A DNA stretch of 11,964 bases from GSA-30 sp036384435. GTDB taxonomy: Bacteria > Pseudomonadota > Gammaproteobacteria > Xanthomonadales > Rhodanobacteraceae. The notes under the pieces were generated by a model that was given only the letters and a program-made list of their open reading frames with translations, had not been told where the DNA came from and did not search any database. The stretch is from positions 1 to 11,964 of the forward strand of contig NZ_DASVMI010000140.1 in the NCBI RefSeq assembly GCF_036384435.1, read 5' to 3'. This document shows positions 1-5,965 of the stretch, piece after piece (the first letter of the stretch is position 1; the number at the start of each line of letters is the position of its first letter). The position numbers were made by a program, and so were the translations under genes.

Positions 1-1476
1 CAGCGTTTCTTCCGGCGTAGCGCCACGAACCAGGAAGAACTGCGTGCCGTTGCCCAGGCCGGTGATGTCTCGGATATGCGCTTCCTGCGCGGTGATATCC
101 GCAGGCGGCGCAATCAGCAGATGAATATCGTCGTCATGTCCCAGGCGCCACCAGCCGGGCACGGCCGCCAACAGCAACAGCATGAATACCGGCCAGCCAG
201 CGCGCGAAGCGAGCCGGTGGAAGGCGTGCACGCCGCGCCGTATCGCCGGCGACATCGGCTTTCCGGGTTGCTGCAGCATGGCCGGCAGCAACCAGAACAC
301 GCTCAGGCACGCGGCAATCATGCCGACCATGGCGAAGACCGCCATCTGCCGCATTGCCGGGAATGGCACCAAACCGAGCAAGGCATAGCCAAGCAGCGAG
401 GTACCCAGCGCCAGCAGCAGTGCCGCGCGGACCTGCCGTGCGCCGCGTCCCGCGTGCCATTGCGCTCCCGCATTGGCACGCGCGCTGAGGTATTGGATCG
501 AATAATCAACCGCTTCGCCGAGCAGGGCTGCGCCAAACACCAGGGTCAGCAGGTGGATCTGGCCGAACATCAGCAACGTGATCGTCAGGGCTGCCATGAC
601 GCCGATCGCGGTTGACAGGAATGCCAGCAGTAATGGGCCTGGTGAGCGAAAGACGCCAATCAGTAGCAACGCGATGCCCACGATGGAGATGAGGCTGACC
701 CGATGCATGTCGCGCTCTGCGCCCGCGCGCGCATCAGCGGCATAGAACAGCGCACCGGCACGCGAGATCTTCACGCCAGGATAGTCGTGACGAAGTGTCG
801 TTTCGGCAGCGGCCAGTGCGGCCAGCACCGGCTGCTGCACGCTATCGTCGTAGGATGAGCCGGCCAGTTCAGCCGTCACCAGCACATAGGTGCGATCATC
901 GCGATGTGCCACTAGCAGGTCGTCTTCTGGAAGCAGCGGCGAGCGGCTCCACGGTTGCTGCTCCAGCCAATGCTGCAACCAGCCGAACGGATCGTCCTGC
1001 AGTTTCACGCCCACCCCCGCGAGGAACGGTTCATTCAGGCGGCGCGCCAGCGTTCTGGAGGGGTCGTAACCCGGGGCGCTCACTGCGGTCAGGTCAGCAT
1101 CGGTGAGTAAATGAAAGCGGTGCTCCAGATACGGGGCAAGCAGCTTGTCCAGGTCGAAGGGAGGCAGCTGCGCTACTACCGTCCCCAGGCCGGGCTTGCC
1201 GGTAAGCAACTGGCCTAGCTTGCGCGCGGCAGCCTTGGCAGTGTCGTCATCGGCATCTTCCACCAACAGTACAATGCGATCACCGTTGGCGTGCGCCAGT
1301 TGCTCGACGGCCGCTTCAGCCATGGGGTGGCGTTCGGTTGCCGGCAACATCGCCAGCAGATCGGTCTGGATCGGCACTTGCCCGCGCCCGAACAGTAGCC
1401 ATGCCCCGAGCGTGCCCAGTACCAGTGCCGTCAACGCAAAGGTTATCGCCCGCAGGCGCAGCACCGAGCGCGTCAT
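1..1476 (-). CDS. MMPL/RND-family exporter of an aryl-polyene-type cluster (N-terminal 492 residues, runs off the left edge)
   Basis: The minus-strand frame opens with ATG at 1476 and stays open for 492 codons to position 1, so the gene is cut by the window edge; family members are roughly 750-800 residues. Visible layout: one N-terminal membrane helix (about 11-29), a large periplasmic domain (about 30-255), then a block of helices (about 260-276, 281-304, 308-330, 350-370, 376-400) and, after a short cytoplasmic stretch, another helix (about 428-443) leading into the second periplasmic domain. The helix holding GEAVDYSIQYL (320-330) carries the Asp-Tyr pair typical of MMPL/RND proton-driven pumps (D324, Y325). 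The start overlaps the LolA-like stop by 4 nt (ATGA), implying translational coupling. Family knowledge: exporters of this kind sit beside LolA-like proteins in aryl-polyene and xanthomonadin clusters and are thought to move the lipid-linked pigment across the inner membrane. Exact substrate is inferred. Confidence 0.88.
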   Translation of the reverse strand, partial: MTRSVLRLRAITFALTALVLGTLGAWLLFGRGQVPIQTDLLAMLPATERHPMAEAAVEQLAHANGDRIVLLVEDADDDTAKAAARKLGQLLTGKPGLGTVVAQLPPFDLDKLLAPYLEHRFHLLTDADLTAVSAPGYDPSRTLARRLNEPFLAGVGVKLQDDPFGWLQHWLEQQPWSRSPLLPEDDLLVAHRDDRTYVLVTAELAGSSYDDSVQQPVLAALAAAETTLRHDYPGVKISRAGALFYAADARAGAERDMHRVSLISIVGIALLLIGVFRSPGPLLLAFLSTAIGVMAALTITLLMFGQIHLLTLVFGAALLGEAVDYSIQYLSARANAGAQWHAGRGARQVRAALLLALGTSLLGYALLGLVPFPAMRQMAVFAMVGMIAACLSVFWLLPAMLQQPGKPMSPAIRRGVHAFHRLASRAGWPVFMLLLLAAVPGWWRLGHDDDIHLLIAPPADITAQEAHIRDITGLGNGTQFFLVRGATPEETL

Positions 1477-2090
1477 GGGTTACCGAGCGCGTGTTGTTCC
1501 AGCGCACTCAAGGCGCCGGCCTTGCGCGTATCGCTGAATCGGATATGCGTCTGTTCGCCACTGTGCAACGCGATATCGATGCCCTCCAGGAACTGGCCGC
1601 CGTTCAACGTGATGGCGGTCAGCACACGCGCCATGCGCGCCTGTTTGGGGGTGAAGCGCAGTGTCCATTGCGTACTCGTGCCCTGTGCATCGACGTTGAA
1701 CTGGCGTAGTGCCTCATCGGGTTTGCCTGCCAACATGCCTTGCAGCATCTGCGAGACCTGGGCCACGCCACGGTCGCCGTTGCGCACCGTCTGCAACTGA
1801 CCTTTGTCGTCCACGCGCGCGGTGCGCGAGCCGGTGAGAGCGAGCGTGTCCTGGTAGGGCGCAGTGGTCTGCCACAGCATGCCGTGGCCGATCACGAACA
1901 ATAGCTTGCCCTGGCTGACCTGCGGGGCGGCCAGCGCGGGGTTCTCGCGCGTCTGCTGAAAATTGGCGCGGACCTGTGGATGGCTGGCCAACTGGTCGAG
2001 CACCTGCTTGAGCAAAGCGGGGTCTTGCGCTTGCGCATGCAGCGCACAGGCTGCAATGAGCAGGGTTAACAGGGCGATCAATCGGCGCAT
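1473..2090 (-). CDS. LolA-like periplasmic lipid/lipoprotein carrier protein
   Basis: 205 residues. Signal peptide: Arg-Arg at 2-3, hydrophobic core about 4-16, probable cleavage after AQA (19-21). The mature part has the LolA pattern: early amphipathic helix with NFQQTRENP (44-52), then SQGKLLFVIGHGMLWQTTAPY (59-79), equivalent to the F/W-x-KPGxFRWxxxxPY strand region of LolA. LolA proteins are about 180-205 residues with an open beta-barrel that binds acyl chains. The start is fixed by a strong AAGGAG at 2097-2102, six bases before the ATG, lying inside the glycosyltransferase gene; the two genes overlap by 13 nt, and the stop overlaps the exporter start by 4 nt. Because it is embedded between a glycosyltransferase and an MMPL exporter, it is probably the cluster-specific LolA homologue that carries the aryl-polyene lipid in the periplasm, not the housekeeping LolA. 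That role is inference from context. Confidence 0.87.
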   Translation of the reverse strand: MRRLIALLTLLIAACALHAQAQDPALLKQVLDQLASHPQVRANFQQTRENPALAAPQVSQGKLLFVIGHGMLWQTTAPYQDTLALTGSRTARVDDKGQLQTVRNGDRGVAQVSQMLQGMLAGKPDEALRQFNVDAQGTSTQWTLRFTPKQARMARVLTAITLNGGQFLEGIDIALHSGEQTHIRFSDTRKAGALSALEQHALGNP

Positions 2091-2872
2091 GCCTGACTCC
2101 TTCGTTTACGCCACAACAGACCCGGTGCGCGAGGCAGCATGCCCAGCAACAAGCGTGTATGCATGGCAGAAATACGCAGGTTATCGCGCAGCATGCGGAA
2201 ATGGGAAAGCCCATTTTCCGGATAAATCACTCGCGTAGTCAGGTTGCGCACAGGTACGCCGCGCCAGATCAGTCGTACGGCGATCTCGGTGTCGAAATCC
2301 ATGCGTGCTGGCGGCGCACGACGCCTGATTTCCGCACAGGTGGCCTCCAGCGGATATAACCGGTAGCCGCACATCGAGTCACGCAGCTCCAGCGAAAGCG
2401 TTTCGGCCCACACGCAGACATGGGTGACATAGCGTCCATACAGGCGTCCGCGCGGCACGCTATCGTCGTAGATCGGCTGGCCGCAGATCATCGCATCCGG
2501 GTGAGCCAGGCTTTCGGCGAGAAAGCGCGGCACGTCAGCGGGATCATGCTGGCCGTCGGCGTCGATCTGCAACGCATGCGTGAAACCAGCGGCCTGGGTT
2601 GCGCGCAGGCCTGCCGTGAGCGCGCGCCCCTTGCCCTGGTTGAACGGCAGGCGCAACAGGGTGACCTGAGTATCCTGTGCCGCCAACGCATCGAGAATGT
2701 GCCGGGTTGCCTCGTTGCTGCCGTCGTCGACGATCGTCACCGGCAAGCCATGCGATCGCAGCGCCCTTACGGTCGCCGCGATCGTATCCTTGTGGTTGTA
2801 GATCGGAATCAACGCGCAGGGACGAAAATCCCGGGCGGTATGTTCACCGCGGGCGGGTACGGCCGCTGCCAT
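2078..2872 (-). CDS. Family 2 glycosyltransferase of the aryl-polyene-type operon
   Basis: 264 residues, GT-A fold family 2. Motifs: LIPIYNHKD (21-29) at the nucleotide-binding start, VDDGS (48-52), NQGKG (78-82), the metal-binding QIDADGQHD (102-110; D104 and D106 form the DxD), DSMCGYRLYP (165-174) and MDFDTEIAVRLIWRG (191-205), the last two resembling dolichol-phosphate-mannose-synthase-like and polyprenyl-type GT2 enzymes. No transmembrane helices are evident, so it is cytosolic or membrane-associated through the basic C-terminus (RKRR, 255-258). Start: ATG at 2872, 8 nt after the ACP stop, with only a weak GAGCGG-like ribosome site, consistent with coupling to ACP translation. Family knowledge: a GT2 enzyme is a common member of aryl-polyene/xanthomonadin clusters, where it likely modifies the polyene or its lipid anchor. 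The sugar donor and acceptor cannot be read from sequence. Confidence 0.9.
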   Translation of the reverse strand: MAAAVPARGEHTARDFRPCALIPIYNHKDTIAATVRALRSHGLPVTIVDDGSNEATRHILDALAAQDTQVTLLRLPFNQGKGRALTAGLRATQAAGFTHALQIDADGQHDPADVPRFLAESLAHPDAMICGQPIYDDSVPRGRLYGRYVTHVCVWAETLSLELRDSMCGYRLYPLEATCAEIRRRAPPARMDFDTEIAVRLIWRGVPVRNLTTRVIYPENGLSHFRMLRDNLRISAMHTRLLLGMLPRAPGLLWRKRRSQACAD

Positions 2873-2880
2873 CGTGCCGC

Positions 2881-3150
2881 TCAGCGGTTAAGCAGGGCGC
2901 GCACGGTAGCGACTACGTCGCTGACCGTCCGCACGTTCTTGAAATCCTCGGGCTTGATGCGCATGCCGGTCATGTCCTGTACCTGGATCGCCAGATCGAC
3001 GGCGTCGATGCTATCCAATTCCAGGTCCGTGAACAGGTGCGTGTCAGGTGTGACGCGCGCCGGGTCAATTTCGAAGGTATCGCGCAATACATCCTTGAGC
3101 CGAAGCAGGATGTCTTCGTCGCTGATACCGCTAGCCATGATCGTGCTCAT
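2881..3150 (-). CDS. Acyl carrier protein, first gene of the aryl-polyene-type operon
   Basis: 89 residues with a complete carrier-protein fold: helix I about 10-26, then DLELDSIDAVDL (42-53), where S47 is the phosphopantetheine attachment serine, followed by helix II/III with MTGMRIKPEDF (60-70). The ELDSID context differs slightly from the fatty-acid AcpP DSLD motif and is common in secondary-metabolite and aryl-polyene carriers. Start ATG at 3150 is preceded by GGAAAG about seven bases upstream; an internal Met at residue 5 is a less supported alternative. It heads a leftward operon with the glycosyltransferase, LolA-like protein and exporter. Role: carries the growing polyene chain (inferred from context). 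At least one further carrier protein and the ketosynthases normally found in such clusters are not in this window. Confidence 0.92.
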   Translation of the reverse strand: MSTIMASGISDEDILLRLKDVLRDTFEIDPARVTPDTHLFTDLELDSIDAVDLAIQVQDMTGMRIKPEDFKNVRTVSDVVATVRALLNR

Positions 3151-3334
3151 AAACTTTCCAGCCTGTCTCTACTCGACCTGTCCTTGTGGTGCGTCCTGGC
3201 GGTTGTCACCGGCTGATCGGCCACCAATCCCTGCGGCAATCTTCCGGCGCAACGGCTTCCCCTCGACCGCTCCGGGCCGCCCTGACGCTTCGTATAAGCC
3301 CGCTACACGGGCATCCCCCAAGTTATCCCGCCAT

Positions 3335-3356
3335 TTTGTAGGTGAAATCCTACAAA
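3335..3356. promoter_or_regulatory. Perfect inverted repeat TTTGTAGG-N6-CCTACAAA, candidate operator
   Basis: Two perfect 8-nt arms (3335-3342 and 3349-3356) separated by TGAAAT; the symmetry extends outward with one bulged T (CCATTT-type flanks). The size and spacing suit a dimeric repressor. It lies just downstream of the candidate transcription start of the ACP operon, where binding would block elongation. No U-tract follows, so it is not a terminator. The binding protein is unknown. Confidence 0.5.
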
Positions 3357-3366
3357 TGGATGTTTC

Positions 3367-3382
3367 TGTGAGGATTTTAACA
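3367..3382. promoter_or_regulatory. CRP/Clp-like site TGTGA-N6-TAACA
   Basis: Matches the CRP/Clp consensus TGTGA-N6-TCACA at 9 of the 10 fixed positions. Clp is the CRP-family global regulator of xanthomonads. The site overlaps the candidate -10 region of the ACP operon, a position more compatible with repression than activation. This is a sequence match only. Confidence 0.35.
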
Positions 3383-3401
3383 GACTTCTGGCAGCGTGAA
3401 G
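3374..3401 (-). promoter_or_regulatory. Candidate promoter of the ACP operon
   Basis: On the minus strand CTTCAC (3396-3401) and TAAAAT (3374-3379) are 16 bp apart and resemble -35 and -10 boxes. Transcription would begin near 3367, giving a leader of about 215 nt before the ACP. It is the most promoter-like spot in the region, but both hexamers are imperfect. Confidence 0.3.
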
Positions 3402-3569
3402 CGTCTGTGAGGGTAAGAATTTGTGAAGATGCCACTAAGCTAGGAGATGGGAGGATGGATCGTGGGGCGCAAGCTGATGCGGCAGAAGTCAGCTGGGAAG
3501 CGCTTCTTTGCACTAAGCAGGCCCTCATGTCGCGCCCGCCAGCCGACTCCCGGCCCGAGCTCCATGGAC

Positions 3570-3598
3570 AAAAAACGCCGGCCCCGAGGGCCGGCGTT
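3570..3598 (-). terminator. Rho-independent terminator of the leucine dehydrogenase gene
   Basis: An 11-bp stem (3574-3584 with 3588-3598; GC-rich core CGCCGGCCC) with a 3-nt loop is followed on the minus strand by six T residues (3570-3575, overlapping the stem base). It begins 24 nt after the leucine dehydrogenase stop and separates that gene from the ACP operon. Confidence 0.9.
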
Positions 3599-3622
3599 GC
3601 TTCGTACCCGCAGCAGCAATCC

Positions 3623-4726
3623 TTATTGCCCGCGCATGCGACCAGCAAAGCGCGGTGCGCCGTTGCCCATGTGCGGCAGTTTGATCTTGCCGATGGAGCT
3701 GATGCGCTCCTCGGCCAGGCGATCGGCAGCTTTGTAGGTTGGCACGTTCTCGGTCTTGGAGATTTCGAAGATGCGGCCTAGGTTGTAGTAGATCGTGCGC
3801 ATCATACGCATGGCACGCTCGCGGTTGTAGCCGTCGATCTCCAGCGACACGTTCATCACGCCACCGGCATTGACGGCATAGTCGGGGGCATACAGCACTC
3901 CACGGCGGGTCAGTTCGTCGCCGATGGCGTCAGTCGCCAACTGGTTGTTGGCCGCGCCGCAGATGATCTTGGCCTTGATGCGGTCGATGGTCTGCTCGTT
4001 CAGCGTGCCACCCAGAGCGCAGGGCGAGTACACATCCGCGTCGACGTCGTAGATTTCATCCAGGCCGACGGCTTCACAACCGAGCTCATCCACACAGCGC
4101 TGCACCGCATCCTTGTTGATGTCGGTAACGAACACCTTGGCGCCCTGTTCACGCAGCAGCTTGATGAACTCGCTGCCCACATGGCCGCAGCCCTGCACGG
4201 CGTAGCTGTACTTGCCCACGTCCTCATTGCCGTGCTTGGCCTGCAGCGCGGCCATCAGGCCCTGCAGCGTGCCGAACGCGGTGAAAGGAGAGGGGTCGCC
4301 CGAGCCGCCATGCACCTGGTGGACGCCAGTGACATATTCGGTTTCACGGAATACGTATTCCATGTCGTTCACGTCGATACCCACGTCCTCGGCCGTGATG
4401 TAGCGGCCATTGAGCGAGTTGACGAAGCGACCGAAGGCGCGGAACAGCGCTTCGGATTTATCCTTGGACGGGTCGCCGATGATCACGGCCTTGCCTCCGC
4501 CCAGGTTCAGGCCGGCCACCGCGTTTTTGTACGTCATGCCGCGCGAAAGGCGCAGCACGTCATTGACCGCATCCTGCTCGGTCTTGTACGGCCACATGCG
4601 CAGGCCACCCAGTGCCGGTCCCAGCACCGTGTTATGAATCGCGATGATCGCCTTCAAGCCGGCGTCCTGGTTGTGGCAGAAGACAACCTCTTCGTGTCCG
4701 GTCTTGGCGATGGTTTCGAAAATCAT
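3623..4726 (-). CDS. ldh: Leucine dehydrogenase (Glu/Leu/Phe/Val dehydrogenase family)
   Basis: 367 residues from ATG 4726, the usual size for Bacillus-type leucine dehydrogenases (about 364-367). It catalyses NAD-dependent reversible oxidative deamination of Leu, Ile and Val to their 2-keto acids in the cytosol. Seen: GPALGGLRMW (36-45), SRGMTYKNAV (61-70, K67 substrate lysine), LNLGGGKAVI (73-82, K79 catalytic lysine), TAEDVG (111-116, D114), GGSGDPSPFTA (140-150), nucleotide-binding GCGHVG (179-184) followed by TDIN (201-204), whose acidic D202 favours NAD over NADP, and YAPDYAVNAGGV. The frame continues upstream to an ATG at 4813, but that 29-residue extension looks non-coding and the family starts at M(I/F)FET. 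A GGAG 12 nt before ATG 4726 is a rather distant ribosome site; GTG at 4744 is a weaker alternative. It stands alone, with its own terminator. The keto acids feed branched acyl-CoA and iso-fatty-acid synthesis. Phenylalanine or valine dehydrogenase activity cannot be excluded. Confidence 0.94.
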   Translation of the reverse strand: MIFETIAKTGHEEVVFCHNQDAGLKAIIAIHNTVLGPALGGLRMWPYKTEQDAVNDVLRLSRGMTYKNAVAGLNLGGGKAVIIGDPSKDKSEALFRAFGRFVNSLNGRYITAEDVGIDVNDMEYVFRETEYVTGVHQVHGGSGDPSPFTAFGTLQGLMAALQAKHGNEDVGKYSYAVQGCGHVGSEFIKLLREQGAKVFVTDINKDAVQRCVDELGCEAVGLDEIYDVDADVYSPCALGGTLNEQTIDRIKAKIICGAANNQLATDAIGDELTRRGVLYAPDYAVNAGGVMNVSLEIDGYNRERAMRMMRTIYYNLGRIFEISKTENVPTYKAADRLAEERISSIGKIKLPHMGNGAPRFAGRMRGQ

Positions 4727-4911
4727 TGGGACGTAGAACTCCACGGTTTTTCGGTGCCACGGGGATGGCACGCAGGATGGCGGCGAAGGAAGCCGGAGTG
4801 GCACCCCCGCCAAGGGTTATGCCTGAAACTCAACGCCCCGGCCGAGGCCAGGGCGAAGAGCTAACCGGATAAGTTTAATACGTCACACGACCGCGTGCTT
4901 TCGCGGCGCAG

Positions 4912-4953
4912 CAAGGATGCCTTCATCCGGAATCGGCAGGAGAGGCATCCTTG
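4912..4953. repeat. Perfect 10-bp inverted repeat (CAAGGATGCC / GGCATCCTTG) between the lipoprotein and leucine dehydrogenase genes
   Basis: Arms at 4912-4921 and 4944-4953 with a 22-nt loop. It starts about 20 nt after the lipoprotein stop on the minus strand, so it could be a 3' hairpin stabilising or ending that transcript, but no T-tract follows. It is also about 190 nt upstream of leucine dehydrogenase and could be part of that gene's regulatory region. Confidence 0.5.
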
Positions 4954-4972
4954 GCTTCGGCATACCCGGTGG

Positions 4973-5332
4973 TCAGCCTGTGACCCACACGCCTTCACGG
5001 AAGTGCCAGCCCCCCGGGCCACGCTCCCAGTGCGGGTGCACATAGTGATAACCAGGACGCAGCGGCTCCCAGTGGCCAGGCACGGCCACATAGGTGCGGC
5101 CATCCCAGCGCCAATAGCCATGCGCCCATACATAGCCGCTGCGGGGGCCGGGAACCACCTCTACCACGCGTTCCGGCGGGGGTTGTGGTGCAACCACCTC
5201 GACGTATTCGCGGCGCACGGGCTGCTCCTCAACCACGACCTCGCGCGGGGGGGGGCGATGGTGGGGTTGCTCGACCACGCAGCCGGACACAAGAAGGATC
5301 ATCGCGCCAAGCGCGAAAGGACGAATTGTCAT
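4973..5332 (-). CDS. Small lipoprotein with aromatic YxWxxGxW-type repeats
   Basis: 119 residues. Start ATG 5332 is fixed by GGGGAG at 5338-5343, five bases upstream; the longer in-frame extension to 5746 overlaps the neighbour and is rejected. The signal peptide ends in a lipobox LVSG-C (14-18, lipidated C18). With Glu at +2 it would be expected in the outer membrane. Then a Pro- and Val/Glu-rich linker (23-65), and a C-terminal domain with YVWAHGYW (67-74), YVAVPGHW (81-88), RPGYHYVHPHW (92-102) and GGWHFREGVW (107-116). This matches the YXWGXW-repeat envelope proteins of proteobacteria, whose function is not established. It is a paralogue of the next gene upstream and probably duplicated in tandem. 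TTGGCG (5382-5387) and AATACC (5359-5364), 17 bp apart on the minus strand, are a weak candidate promoter of its own. Confidence 0.85.
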   Translation of the reverse strand: MTIRPFALGAMILLVSGCVVEQPHHRPPPREVVVEEQPVRREYVEVVAPQPPPERVVEVVPGPRSGYVWAHGYWRWDGRTYVAVPGHWEPLRPGYHYVHPHWERGPGGWHFREGVWVTG

Positions 5333-5474
5333 GGGAACTCCCCGGGTTGGATGTGGCCGGTATTCAAACCGGCGCTGCTTGCGCCAACTTGACTCGAAGG
5401 CGACGTAATTTTCTGCGTGTGAGTCACGCATGCTGGGACGGGGCGCCGATGTGAGCCGGCACCCCGGGGAAGTT
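5333..5474. other. Spacer between the two paralogous repeat-protein genes
   Basis: It holds two small perfect hairpins, GCCGGT/ACCGGC around 5355-5372 and TGCGTG/CACGCA (5414-5419 and 5425-5430), neither followed by a T-tract, so there is no clear terminator between the genes. The upstream gene may read through into the lipoprotein gene. Confidence 0.4.
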
Positions 5475-5798
5475 TCAACGTCCCCAGCCGCCGTCGTAAT
5501 AACGCCAGCCGTTGCCGTAGTGCACCCAGCGCGCAGGGCGATAGACATAGCCGGGGCGCACACGCTCCCAATGTCCCCCGATCCACACATGACCGGCGCC
5601 TGGGCCGCGCCAGGCCCAATGTCCAGGCGCCCAGACCCAGCCGGCGCGGGGCGGTGGCACGACTTCGTAACGCGGCGGCGGCGGGGCGACGCCAACCACG
5701 ACCACTTCGCGGGCTGCGACCGGGGGAACGTAGGCAACAGCGCCAAGGGCCAGCCCCAGGCTGGCGACCACGGCGAGCTTGCGAATAAGCGAATTCAT
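5475..5798 (-). CDS. Secreted protein with YxWxxGHW-type repeats (paralogue of the neighbouring lipoprotein)
   Basis: 107 residues from ATG 5798. An in-frame ATG two codons upstream abuts the Shine-Dalgarno sequence, so the inner ATG is preferred. Signal peptide: Arg-Lys near residues 7-8, hydrophobic core 9-22, probable cleavage after VAA (27-29); no lipobox cysteine. Then a Val/Pro linker (31-52) and aromatic repeats WVWAPGHW (54-61) and HVWIGGHW (70-77), followed by RPGYVYRPARW (81-91) and a Gly/Tyr/Trp tail ending GGWGR. The C-terminal half aligns block by block with the adjacent lipoprotein (GHWE-x2-RPGY-x-Y, then a GW-rich tail). It is predicted to be soluble in the periplasm or extracellular. 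The YXWGXW family has no confirmed function. It is divergent from the TetR regulator, with a 167-nt shared upstream region. Confidence 0.85.
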   Translation of the reverse strand: MNSLIRKLAVVASLGLALGAVAYVPPVAAREVVVVGVAPPPPRYEVVPPPRAGWVWAPGHWAWRGPGAGHVWIGGHWERVRPGYVYRPARWVHYGNGWRYYDGGWGR

Positions 5799-5804
5799 GA
5801 ACAT

Positions 5805-5810
5805 CTCCTC
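5805..5810 (-). promoter_or_regulatory. Ribosome binding site GAGGAG that decides the start of the secreted repeat protein
   Basis: GAGGAG on the minus strand lies six bases before ATG 5798 but directly touches the alternative ATG at 5804, which therefore cannot be used efficiently. Confidence 0.75.
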
Positions 5811-5926
5811 GAAGTTTCACGGGATGACCGCATGCGTTGCGCGGTAGGCAGGAGAACGAGGGCCTGTGCTCGATGTTGACCCAGCCTGGCAGGCTCGTTC
5901 AGGTTCGAGCCGGAAGATTTCACGCT

Positions 5927-5950
5927 TTCGTTCAGGCATAAAAGAACGAA
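5927..5950. promoter_or_regulatory. Inverted repeat TTCGTTC-N10-GAACGAA, candidate TetR-type operator
   Basis: Perfect 7-bp arms at 5927-5933 and 5944-5950, overlapped on the right by the palindrome ACGATCGT (5950-5957). It sits 16 nt before the first possible start of the TetR-family gene and within the divergent region shared with the secreted repeat protein. TetR regulators usually bind such symmetric sites in their own promoters, so autoregulation is a reasonable inference. Confidence 0.5.
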
Positions 5951-5965
5951 CGATCGTGCTATTTT

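Larger units (their letters stand above)
3151..3569. other. Non-coding region upstream of the ACP operon
   Basis: About 420 nt without a convincing gene on either strand, bounded by the ACP start and the leucine dehydrogenase terminator. The part from about 3330 to 3450 is markedly more AT-rich than its surroundings and holds all the recognisable signals: an 8+8 inverted repeat, a CRP/Clp-like palindrome, two direct copies of TCTGTGAGG (3365-3373 and 3404-3412, 39 nt apart) and a candidate promoter. The 180 nt nearest the ACP (3151-3330) is GC-rich and would be a long 5' leader if the promoter is placed correctly. Confidence 0.6.

Noticed and set aside
3169..3648. Minus-strand open frame of 159 codons upstream of the ACP
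   Set aside because: It reads through the leucine dehydrogenase terminator and its 3' end; no domain, no ribosome site.
2420..3781. Plus-strand open frame of 453 codons antisense to the glycosyltransferase, ACP and leucine dehydrogenase end
   Set aside because: It runs across three well-supported minus-strand features and a terminator; its translation is Arg/Ala/Ser-rich without a domain pattern, as expected for a shadow frame in high-GC DNA.
4727..4813. N-terminal extension of leucine dehydrogenase to ATG 4813
   Set aside because: The extra 29 residues are Pro/Ser/Arg-rich and unlike the family, which begins at the Met used here.
4870..4895. CRP/Clp-like site upstream of leucine dehydrogenase (TCACA half-site)
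   Set aside because: Only one half-site matches; the partner half is unrelated to the consensus.
5333..5746. N-terminal extension of the lipoprotein to ATG 5746
   Set aside because: It overlaps the upstream repeat-protein gene, while the internal ATG at 5332 has a good ribosome site followed directly by a signal peptide and lipobox.
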